A stretch of DNA of 64,000 bases. Origin: Flavobacteriales bacterium (GTDB lineage Bacteria > Bacteroidota > Bacteroidia > Flavobacteriales_F > PHOS-HE28). The notes under the pieces were generated by a model. The model worked only from the letters and a program-made list of their open reading frames with translations. It ran no database searches and was not told the DNA's origin. The translations under genes and the position numbers were made by a program. The number at the start of each line of letters is the position of its first letter. Position 1 is the first letter of the stretch. Shown one piece after another: positions 8,491 to 19,600 of the stretch. The stretch lies in NCBI GenBank assembly GCA_016788635.1, contig JAEUSU010000006.1, positions 62,001 to 126,000 of the forward strand. Reading direction: 5' to 3'.

Positions 8491-10374
8491 TTAGGGCGCG
8501 GTGCGCATCACCTTGCGCCGGATGACGCCCTGGTCGGTATGGATCACCAGGAAATAGCTGCCGTGCGGCAGATGGGAGCCGTTCAGCGTGACCTGCATGC
8601 CCGTTCCTGTCATGGCTGCGGAGTACTGGCGTCCCGCCATATCGAGAAGCTCAATGGCCATGATGGTGGCTTCCGTTGAGTTGACCGTTACCGCGTCAGT
8701 GAAAGGAACAGGATATACGCTCACCGTCAGCGCAGGAGACCAATGGACGACCTCAACGGGTGAAAGTGTGGTGCTGCCATCGAGATCGGTCTGGCGAAGG
8801 CGGTAATAGGACGTACCCGCAAGTGGGTCACGATCAATGGCTTCATAGTGAAGTTCACTTGCACTATGGACCGCCCCGGGCAGTTGTGCGATGGGCTCCC
8901 AGGTCTCAACATCCTGTGAACGCTCCACATCGAACCAGGCGTTGTTCCATTCCGTGGCGGTGGCCCAGTTGAGGTGTACCTGCTCGTGTTGAGCTTCGGC
9001 ACGGAACCAAAGCAGTTCAACAGGCAGCGGGGTGCTGCTGATGTTCGCCGTGGCCAGTGTGAAGCGCCGTGCGTTCTGGATCTGTGACAGGTTGTTGAAG
9101 CGGAATTGTCCCGCAGCGATCATGGTGGCGCCTGCGATCGGCGTTTCATCGGCGAACACGCCGTCATTGTCCGTATCCACGAGCAGGCGAAGGTCACTCG
9201 CGGTCACGGGCCCCAGGCCGCTGAGGTGGAAGGTGAGGTCCACGTTGCCCACATCCACCGCTGAACCCGAGCTGTTCACCTCGCTCACACGCCACACCCG
9301 CTGCAGCCGCCCCTGCACGCTGGCGGGCATATCGGTCACACCCCAGGAGCCCAATGCGCCGTTGTCATGTCCCCAAAAGAGGTAGGCGTTGTTCGTGATC
9401 GAGCCGGATGACCTGCGGACCTGAACAATGCCAGACCCACGAACATCATCCACCACGTCGCTACCACTTCGCGCGATGGCGGCCACCTCATGGTCGTAGT
9501 TGCCGTTCGCTGGTGTGTCCATGGTGTATAGATCGTCGCTGGCCAGCGCGGTACCATACTTCGCCGCCAGGTAGTTGTTCACGATGGTGCGCTGAATGGT
9601 GGTCAAGGTCTGGTTGTAGAGGATGACCTCTGCGATGTGGCCGTTGAAGCGCGAGGTGTTCGCTCCTGTACCGGTATGGCCATAGAGCACCCCCAAGTGG
9701 AAATTGGACGCATGGTTCGGCACCGTTGAGCTGCTCTCCTGGCGGTTACCCACAGCGGAGCCTGCGGTGTAGAGGATCTGGTCGTTCGCATTGCTCGGGG
9801 ACGAGCCATGGAAGGCGAACCCGTTGAGGTAGGTGGTCCCTGTGGCGAAGTTGTTCGTGCTGGTCACGCGATCTCCGGTCCCGTCGATATCCAAGTGCTG
9901 GGACAGGTTGGAGCCGTTCTGATGAAGGAACCAGCCATAAGCGTTCTGTGTGCCGGGATCCACACGTTTGCACAGAATGCCACGGGGGGCGCTGTTGGCT
10001 GTACCGGCATTGAGGCGGAACACCGCAAAACCCGTCAAACCGTTCATTCCCTCCAGTGTGCTGTTGTCGGGCACGGTCAGGTAGTCCGGGTTGGTCTGGT
10101 CGTTGTCGAAAAGCACGGCGGGGTATCCGTTCAACACATTGCTCTCCAGTAAAGGCTGGCGGGTTGCCGTGGCCTGCGTGGCGTGATTGCCATTGCCGGA
10201 CTGGTCGCTCCACTGGGTAATGCCTGCCGTGGGGGCCACCACGCCTTTGTCCGCAGCGAACCAGATGATGTTGTTGCTGCTATTGCCCACCCCACCGGGG
10301 CCCGTTTGTGCCATGGCACCCCATGGTGCAAGCCAGGCGAAAGGCAATAGGAAGACAGGAAGGTCACTTCGCAT
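8491..10374 (-). CDS. LamG-like secreted protein with T9SS sorting domain
   Basis: This 627-residue protein has an N-terminal signal peptide ending near AMAQ (residue 23). Residues about 35-280 resemble a concanavalin-like LamG fold found in many Bacteroidota surface proteins: an early WSDQSGNGNHATQ motif, the DYLTVPDNSTLEGMNG strand and the closing HIAEVILYNQTL and YLAAKYG segments. Next comes a beta-rich region with a calcium-site-like DTDNDGVFADE loop. The HLNWATATEWNNAWFDVERS module follows, and then a sorting tail with VYPVPFTDAVTV and LPHGSYFLVIHT. It is likely exported by Sec and then T9SS. The ligand is unknown. The divergent giant surface protein gene starts 285 bases away. Confidence 0.85.
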   Translation of the reverse strand: MRSDLPVFLLPFAWLAPWGAMAQTGPGGVGNSSNNIIWFAADKGVVAPTAGITQWSDQSGNGNHATQATATRQPLLESNVLNGYPAVLFDNDQTNPDYLTVPDNSTLEGMNGLTGFAVFRLNAGTANSAPRGILCKRVDPGTQNAYGWFLHQNGSNLSQHLDIDGTGDRVTSTNNFATGTTYLNGFAFHGSSPSNANDQILYTAGSAVGNRQESSSTVPNHASNFHLGVLYGHTGTGANTSRFNGHIAEVILYNQTLTTIQRTIVNNYLAAKYGTALASDDLYTMDTPANGNYDHEVAAIARSGSDVVDDVRGSGIVQVRRSSGSITNNAYLFWGHDNGALGSWGVTDMPASVQGRLQRVWRVSEVNSSGSAVDVGNVDLTFHLSGLGPVTASDLRLLVDTDNDGVFADETPIAGATMIAAGQFRFNNLSQIQNARRFTLATANISSTPLPVELLWFRAEAQHEQVHLNWATATEWNNAWFDVERSQDVETWEPIAQLPGAVHSASELHYEAIDRDPLAGTSYYRLRQTDLDGSTTLSPVEVVHWSPALTVSVYPVPFTDAVTVNSTEATIMAIELLDMAGRQYSAAMTGTGMQVTLNGSHLPHGSYFLVIHTDQGVIRRKVMRTAP

Positions 10375-10659
10375 TGGGCGCCTTCTACGCCACTCGGGTC
10401 AGGGAGTTTCCTTGATCCCTGCCGGACCGATCAAGAACCACGATCCATACAGCATTTTTGGACCCGGTACTTCCTACAGGTCCCGCATGGTGGCATGCTT
10501 TGCTCACCTGCATGGTCCGGTCGAGCTCGGTTCTGCCTCCCACCGCGCCACTGCCGCTCATGCCCCTTCTTCATCTGGTGGTCGAAAGGGCATCACGGTA
10601 ACAATCAGCCGGATCCCGCAGTATGAACGCCCCGCGTGGGTGCATACCCACAAAAGCCG
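10375..10659. other. Divergent intergenic region, 285 bases
   Basis: This gap separates two divergently read genes for T9SS cargo and must hold the promoters of both. On the plus strand a partial match to the Bacteroidota -7 element (CATTTTTG at 10453-10460) is visible, but I see no well-spaced -33 element. No ORF with coding character, RNA gene or strong hairpin stands out. Confidence 0.4.
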
Positions 10660-13600
10660 ATGTTCATGATGAGATCACTGCTCCTGGGAATTGCGCTCTT
10701 CGCATCCATGCTGGCCACTGCCCAGACCGGGACCGAGTTCTGGATGGCGCCACCGGACGTGACGTTCTATCACAATCAACCCGGGGACCAGCCCATTTAC
10801 CTGAACGTGACCACCGGGAACGTGGCCGCCACGGTCACCGTTTCCCAGCCGGCCAATCCGGGGTTCAACGGCGGCAGCCCGATCGTGATCAACCTGGCGG
10901 CCAACGCAGCCGTGCGCTATGACCTCACCTCACTGAAGGCGCAACTGGAAACACGCCCGACCAACTCGGTGCGTAATACGGGCCTGCGCATCGTTTCCAC
11001 GGCGGACATCACCTGCTACTATGAGCTGAGCAACACGAACAACCCGGACATCATGGCGCTGAAGGGTGCCAACGGTCTGGGTACCGAATTCTACATCCCG
11101 CTGCACAAGCATGCGCCGTTCTACAACCACAATTTTTCGCCGAACAATGCGGACCTGGCCTTCGCCTCGTTCGACATCGTGGCCACGGAGAACGCCACCA
11201 CGGTGATGATCTATTCGCCGGTGGCGGTGGATGGCCATCCCGCCTTGACGCCCTTCACCATCACCCTGAACGCGGGGCAGACCTATTCATGCGCCAATAC
11301 GGTACCCGCCACCCACTTCGATCCCATGACGCACCCTTCGGGCGCCGTGGTGCTATCCAACAAACCGGTGGCCGTGTCCATCAAGGATGATTCGAACCAC
11401 AATCCATCTGGCGGCTGCTATGACCTGATGCTGGACCAGATCGTACCCGTGAACATCCTGGGCATGGAGTACGTGGCCGTGAAAGGGGCGCTGAATGCCA
11501 CGGGTGACGAGTCGCTCTTCATCATGGCCGTGCAGAACAACACGCAGGTCTACATCAATGGCAGCGGCACCCCGACCACCACGCTTTTCGCCGGGCAGTA
11601 CTACCGGTTGGACATGGACTACTTGAGCGTGGGACCGGACAACAGTGTATATGTGGCCACCAGTAAACCGGCGTATGCCATCCACGTGACGGGTTTCGGG
11701 TGCGAACAAGGCATGGCCATTCTGCCCCCGTTGAACTGCGCGGGCAGCCGGCAGCTCAGCTTCACGCGGTCAACGGCGGAGAGCTTTTTCCTGAATCTGC
11801 TCGTTCGCAACGGCTCGCAGAACGACTTTGTGGTGACAGGTCCGGGAACTGCGACCATCCCCGGCGCCGCGTTCCAAGCCGTGCCAGGCACCGGTGGTGC
11901 ATGGCTTGCGGCCAGGATCCAATACAACACTACCCAGGTGCCGGTGAACCAGGCCTTCATCGTCACGAATACCTCGGATGTGTTCTCGCTCGCCATCATC
12001 AACGGTGGCGCCACCAGCGGTTGCCGCTATGGCTTCTTCTCGGAGTTCGCCGGGCAGATCCTTATTGATGCCGGAGCCGATCAAAGCAAGTGCAAAGGCA
12101 GTGATGTGCAACTGAGCGGCAGTGTATCCGGTGGCAGTACCACGGGCATCTGGACCAGTTCGGGCAGTGGGAACTTCATTCCGAGCGACACGGACCTGAA
12201 CGCCACGTACGTACCGAGTATCGGGGACCTGGCCATGGGATCGGTGACGATCACCCTGACCTCCACGGGCAATTGTACGCCGGTATCCGATGCCCTGGTG
12301 GTGACCTTCTTCGACAGGCCGCTCCCCGATGCCGGGACCGCCTTGCAGGTGTGCACCAACGCACCCGCGGTGCTGTTGAATGGGACCGTGTTGCATGCGG
12401 TGGGTGGGGTGTGGACCGGCGGTGCCGGCAGTTTCCTGCCGTCGAACAACAACCTGAACGCCCAGTACAATCCGACGCCTGCCGAGGTGAGCGGGGGATC
12501 GGTGATGTTGTATCTGACCACGGTGGGCAATGGGGTATGCAATGCCGAGGTGGATAGCGTGCTGGTGACCTTCACACCCTCTCCAACAGCCAACGCTGGC
12601 CCCGATCAAACGCGCTGTGCGAACAACCCCGTTGCTTTCCTGGCCGGCGGGTTCACCGTGGCCACGGGGGCCGTATGGTCGGGTGGTGCGGGCGCCTTTG
12701 ACCCCAGCACCACCAACGTATCGGCCAGCTATACGCCGTCTGCTGCCGAGATCGCCTCGGGCAGTGTGATCCTCACCCTGACCACCACAGGCAATGGCAA
12801 CTGTCTGGCCGTGAGCGACCAGGTGGTGATCACCTTCACCGATGCGCCGGTGGCTGACGCAGGGCTTGATGTCAGCCTGTGCCAGAACAACGCCACCCTT
12901 GCTTTGGGTGGTGCGGTATTGGGCGCTACCGGCGGTCAATGGTCCGGTGGCCTGGGCACGTTCGCGCCGGGAAGCAATGCGTTGAACGCCACCTACACCC
13001 CCACACTGGCCGAACTGGCCGCCGGGTCACTTACACTTACGTTGACGACCACGGGCAATGGCAATTGTCTGGCCGTGTCGGACAGCCGCACGCTCACCTT
13101 CACACCTGCTCCAGTGGTAGATGCCGGTGTGGATGGCAGTGTGTGTGCGAACAATTCGGCCATCACACTTGCAGGAAGCGTGATCGGTGCAACAGGCGGT
13201 GTATGGAGCGGCGGTGCTGGCAGCTATGCACCGAACAACACCACGCTGAACGCGACCTACACACCGACAGCTGCGGAGATCTCGGCAGGAACGGTGACCT
13301 TGACGCTGACCTCGGTCGGCAACGGCACCTGCAATCCCGTGAACGACCAGGTGACCTTTACCATCACTCCGGCACCCACGGTGAACGCAGGTCCGGACCA
13401 CGTGCTCTGTGGCAACAACGCGAGCGTGAACCTGAACGCCTCCATCACCGTGGCCACCGGTGTGCTATGGAGCGGAGGCACGGGCATGTACGCGCCGGGC
13501 AATACGGCACAGAACATCACCTACTCCCCCAGTCCCTTGGAGATCGCCAATGGCACAGTGGTCCTCACGGTCACCACCACCGGCAATGGCACCTGCGCGG

Positions 13601-16600
13601 CTGTGAACGACCACGTAACGCTGTCCTTCACCGCAACGCCCACGGCGAACGCCGGAGCGGATGTGAGCGTGAGCGCGAACAATCCGAACGTGACCCTATC
13701 GGGGTCGTTCTCGGTGGCCACGGGCGCACAGTGGTCCGGTGGATTGGGCGCGTTCAACCCGGGCAACACGGCCATGAACGCGGTGTATACGCCCACGGTG
13801 ACGGAGATCGCCAACGGCAGCATGACGCTGACCCTGACCACAACTGGCAATGGCACCTGTGCGGCGGTGAACGACCAGATGACGATCACCTTCACCGCGC
13901 CACCCACGGTGGATGCCGGTCCCGACCAGACCGTATGCGCCAACAACGCCAGTGTATCGTTGAACGGATCGGTGACCGTGGCTACGGGCGGTGTATGGAC
14001 CGGTGGTGCGGGTACCTATGTACCGAACAACACGACGCTGAACGCGACCTACACACCCACGGCAGCTGAGCGTGCGGCCGGCAGTGTGACGTTGACACTG
14101 ACCAGCACGGGCAATGGCAACAGCAACCCGGTAAGTGACCAGATCGTGATCACCATCACGCCCTCACCCACGGCGAACGCGGGTGCGGATGTGCAGGTGT
14201 GCGCGAATAGCACCGCTGCGGTGCTGAACGGCAGCGTGGGCAATGCCACCGGTGGCATCTGGAGCGGTGGCATGGGCACCTTCAACCCATCGAGCACCAG
14301 CCTGAACGCGACTTATACACCCACCGTGGCGGAGATCACGGCCGGCTCTGTGGCCCTTACGCTTACTACCACGGGTATCGGCAATTGCCTTGCGGTGCAG
14401 GACCAGATGATCGTGTTGATCGCACCGGCGCCGGTGGTGAACGCCGGACCTCCGCTTTCCTCTTGTGCGAACAACCCATCCGTTGTCCTGGCGGGATCGG
14501 TGAACAATGCGGCTGGTGGCATCTGGAGCGGGGGCACGGGTGTATACTCCCCCGGCATCACCGCGCTCAATGCCACGTACACGCCCTCCGTAACGGAGAT
14601 CGCCAACGGGTCGGTGACCCTCACGCTCACCAGCACCGGTAATGGCACTTGTCAGTTGGTGTCCTCGAACGTCACGATCACCTTCACACCAGCGCCCATC
14701 GTAAGCGCTGGTCCCAATGGGGCGGTATGCGCGAACAATGCGGCCATCACACTTTCAGGTAGTGTGACCGGTGCGGCTGGGGGAGTGTGGAGCGGTGGCG
14801 CCGGCAGCTATGCGCCGAACAATACGACGTTGAACGCGACCTATACGCCCACGGCAGCGGAGCGCGTGGCCGGCAGCGTGACACTTACACTGACCAGCAC
14901 AGGCAACGGCACCTGCAACCCGGTGAGCAGCCAGGTGACCTATTCCATCACACCCGCCCCCACCGTGAACGCGGGTGCGGACCTCTCCCGTTGTGGCAAC
15001 AACCCTGACGCCACACTGAACGCGGCCATCACCGTGGCCACCGGCGTGCAATGGAGCGGTGGTTCGGGAGTGTACTCCCCGGGCAGTGCGGCACAGAACA
15101 TCACCTACACACCGAGCGCTGCGGAAGTGGCCGCTGGCACGGTGGTCCTCACGGCAACAACGACGGGCAATGGTTCATGCGTGGCGGTATCGGACCAGGT
15201 GGTCATCACCTACACCGCCGCCCCCACGGCGAACGCCGGCCCGGACGCGAGCGTGAGCGCGAACAATGCGAACGTGAACCTCGCGGGTTCGTTCGCAGTG
15301 GCCACCGGCGCGCAATGGTCCGGAGGTGCGGGCTCTTACAGCCCGGGCAACACGGCCATGAACGCGGTGTACACCCCCACAGTAACGGAGATCGCCAACG
15401 GAAGTGTGACGCTGACGCTGACCACCACGGGCAATGGTTCTTGTTCAGCGGTGAGCGATCAGATGACGATCGTCTTCACGCCGGCCCCCACCGTGGAGGC
15501 AGGCCCGGACCAGACCGTGTGTGCGAACAACGCCACGGTATCGCTGAGCGGCGCAGTGACGGTGGCCACGGGCGGGGTGTGGACGGGCGGTGCTGGCACG
15601 TTCAACCCGAGCAACACGACGCTGAACGCGACCTATACGCCCACCGCCGCAGAGCGCGCGGCTGGTAGTGTTACGCTTACGCTGACCAGCACGGGCAATG
15701 GCAACAGCAACCCGGTGAGCGACCAGGTCATCATCACCATCACGCCCGCACCGGTGGCGAACGCGGGCTTGAATATTCAAAGCTGCGCGAACCAGCCTGC
15801 AGTGCAACTGGCAGGCAGTGTGGGAAATGCCTCCGGTGGCATCTGGAGCGGTGGCATGGGTGTGTTCACACCGTCCAGCACGAACCTGAACGCCACCTAT
15901 GCCCCCTCGCCTGCGGAGATGGTCGCCGGCACAGTGACCCTGATGCTGACCACTACGGGCAATGGCAATTGCCTGGCCGTCCAGGACCAGATGCAGATCA
16001 TGATCGCACCCGCACCGGTGGTGAACGCCGGTCCTGATCAGAGTTCCTGTGCGAACAACCCCGCATTGGTGCTCGCTGGTGCGGTGGCCAATGCCACGGG
16101 AGGCATCTGGAGCGGCGGGTCGGGTGTCTTCTCGCCCAGCATCACCGCTCAGAATGCCACCTATACACCATCGGTATCAGAGATCGCCAGCGGCTCGGTC
16201 ACGCTTTCGTTGACATCGACCGGCAATGGCACATGCGCAGCAGTGAACGACCAGGTGATGTTGGTCTTCACGCCGAGCCCGGTGGTGAGCGCCGGTGCAC
16301 CGATCACTGTGTGCCAGAACTCGCCTACTGCCCAGCTGAACGGAAGTGTGAGCATCGCCACTGGTGGGGTCTGGTCCGGCGGCACGGGCACCTTCCTGCC
16401 GAACGCGAACACGCTGAATGCCACCTACACGCCAAGCCCAGCGGAGCTCGCTCTTGGCACCGCCACCCTTACGCTTACCTCCACTGGCAACGGCAACTGC
16501 ATGCCCGTGCAGAGCCAGGTCACCATCACCATCAACCCCGCACCTGTGGCCAATGCCGGAGCGGACATATTCGTTTGCTCGAACAATGCACAGGTGCAGC

Positions 16601-19600
16601 TTGGTGGCTCGGTGAGTGGCGCCGGCGGCGGGCAATGGAGCGGTGGTGCGGGCACCTTCACGCCGTCCATCGCAGCGCTCAATGCCACCTACACGCCCAC
16701 GCCTGCGGAGGTCGCGGCCGGGTCCCTGTTCCTGACACTTACCACCATCGGCAATGGTTTCTGCGCTGCTGTGACGGATCAGGTGCTGATCACATTCACT
16801 CCTGCGCCCACTGCGAACGCCGGAACGGATGGCGTGTATTGTGCGAACAACGCGAACATCGCCCTGGCCGGGAGTGTGACGGTGGCCAATGGTGGCGCCT
16901 GGTCCGGTGCACAAGGAACCTTCAGCCCAGGCAGCAATGCGCTGAACGCGGTGTACTCACCTTCACTTGGGGAGCTCAATGCAGGCGCGGTCACACTTAC
17001 GCTGACCACCACCGGGAACAACGGTTGTACGGCTGTTTCCGACCAGGTCACCTTCACCTTCACCCCGGCACCCACAGTGAGCGCTGGTGCCGATGCCGCC
17101 ACCTGCGCGAACAATGCCTTTGTGGATCTCGCGGGCGCGTTCACGGTGGCCACGGGAGCACATTGGAGTGGTGGCTCGGGCACCTTCACTCCCAATGCAA
17201 ATGCGCTCAACGCGCACTATGTGCCCACGGCTGCGGAGATCGCTGCAGGCAGCGTGACCCTGACGCTGACTACTACCGGCAACGGGCTATGTAATGCAGT
17301 GAATGACGACATGGTGCTCACCATTACACCGGCACCGGTTGTGAATGCCGGCAGTGGTTTGCAGTCTTGTGCAAACGCCCCTGCTGTGCTGTTGTCCGGC
17401 GCTGTGCAGAATGCCGGTGGCGGACTGTGGTCTGGCGCGGGCACCTTTACTCCATCTGCCGCCAACCTCAACGCCAGCTATCTGCCCAGCGCGGCGGAGA
17501 TCGCTGCAGGTCAAGCCACGATCATGCTGACCAGCAGCGGCAATGGGCTCTGCAACAGTGTGTCCGATCAGACCACGATCATCATCACCCCTGCGCCGGT
17601 GAGCAATGCCGGTGCGGACCAGATGCTGTGTGCCAACAATGCCACGGCTGTGCTCAGCGGTCAGGTCATCAGTTCTTCGGGGGGGCAATGGAGCGGCGGC
17701 TTGGGCACCTTCACGCCATCGAACACAGCCCTCGGGGCGAGCTACACACCCACGGTGGGTGAACTGGCGACAGGACAAGTGAACCTGGTGCTCGCCACCA
17801 CCGGCAACGGAGGCTGCAACGCTGTCACCGACACGGTGCGGATCACCTACTCACCTGCGCCAACGGTGAATGCCGGAGCAGATGTACAAGTGTGTGCGAA
17901 CAACCCGGTGGTAGGGCTGAACGGATCGGTTACTGTGGCCTCCGGAGCGCTCTGGTCCGGTGGGGGAGGCACCTTCCTGCCGTCGAACACGGCCCTGAAC
18001 GCGACCTATACACCCACCTTCAGTGAGGTCGCGGCAGGTTCATTCCACCTGCGACTGACCACGATCGGCATGGGCAACTGCCTGGCCGTGGTGGATAGCA
18101 TGTTGGTGGTGGTGGATCCCGTGCCGGTGGTGAACGCCGGCCCCGACCTCGCGATATGCGCCAACAACAGCATCTTCCAGGTGAATGGCTTCGTGGGCAA
18201 TGCCCCCGGTGCGCTATGGAGTGGCGGCGCGGGAAGCTATTTCCCATCGACCTCATCGTTGCTCATGCAGTACCAGCCTACAGCGGCTGAGGTGGCATCG
18301 GGTTCGATCACCCTTACCCTATCCTCGACCGGCACCACCGTGTGCAATGCGGTGCAGGACCAGGTGGTGGTGGTATTCACGGACGCACCGGTGGTGAACG
18401 CCGGCCCGGACCAGGTGCTCTGCGCCAATGCGCCGAACGCCCAGCTGATGGGCAATGTGACCAACGCTTCAGGGGGCTCGTGGACCGGCGGCAATGGCAC
18501 CTTTGCGCCATCGGCCAATGTGCTCAGTCCGGTTTATACACCTACAGCGTCGGAGCTTGCGTCCGGAAATGTGACTCTCATCCTGACGTCAACGGGGAAT
18601 GGGAACTGCATTGCCACGCGAGATACAATTCAGCTGCAGTATACGCCGTCCCCAACGGTCAATGCGGGCGTCGACCGCACGGTCTGCGCCAACGCGCCTG
18701 CGCTTCAATTGAACGGATCGTTCGCCATTGCCGCGGGGGTTCAGTGGACAGGTGGCAGCGGTGTGTTCAATCCCGGTCCGACCGACCCGAACGCCACCTA
18801 CACGCTTTCTCCGGCTGAGCTCGTCGCCGGAACGGTCACACTTACACTGACCACAACGGGCAACGGGAACTGCCTGGCCGTGCAGGACCAGATGGTGATC
18901 ACCGTGACCCAGCCTCCGTTGGTAAGCGCCGGTCCGGACATCACCACCTGCGCCAACGCACTGAGCGTGCCGATGGTGGGAAGTGTGACCGGTGCGAGCA
19001 CCACGGGCGTTTGGAGCACTACGGGCACGGGCATCTTTCTGCCTTCACCCATGGCATTGAACGCTTCTTATGTGGCCAGCTCCTTGGATTCGCTCAATGG
19101 AAATGTGCAGCTCCTGCTCACTTCCACGAGCAACGGACTGTGCAATGCAGTATCCGACGAAATGACCCTGAATATCCTGCCGAGCGCCTTGGCTCATGCA
19201 GGACCGGATGTACAGGTATGTGCCACCGCCGGCACCATCACGCTCGTAGGAGGGATCACCGGGAATGCCACCCAAGGCACGTGGACGTCGACTGGTTCCG
19301 GCACCTTCCTGCCAGCCGCCAGTTCCGCGAATGCCACCTATGTGATGTCCGCTGTGGATACAGCCGCCACCTCGATCACTTTCACGTGGAGCGTGAACAG
19401 CTGCGACAATGCCATGGACCAGATGGTGGTCACCATCGTGCCGCGATCCACCGTGAACGCCGGTGTCGATGCCGTCACCTGCGTCAGCAACCTGGCAGTG
19501 CTCATCAATGGGTCGGTCACGGGCGCCTCCTCCACCGGGGTGTGGTCAACCCTTGGCACCGGCACCTTCACCAACGCATCGAACATGTTGGCCAACATCT

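Noticed and set aside
11770-12939. Long minus-strand ORFs opposite the giant repeat gene
   Set aside because: They repeat with the period of the sense array and have no independent coding features.
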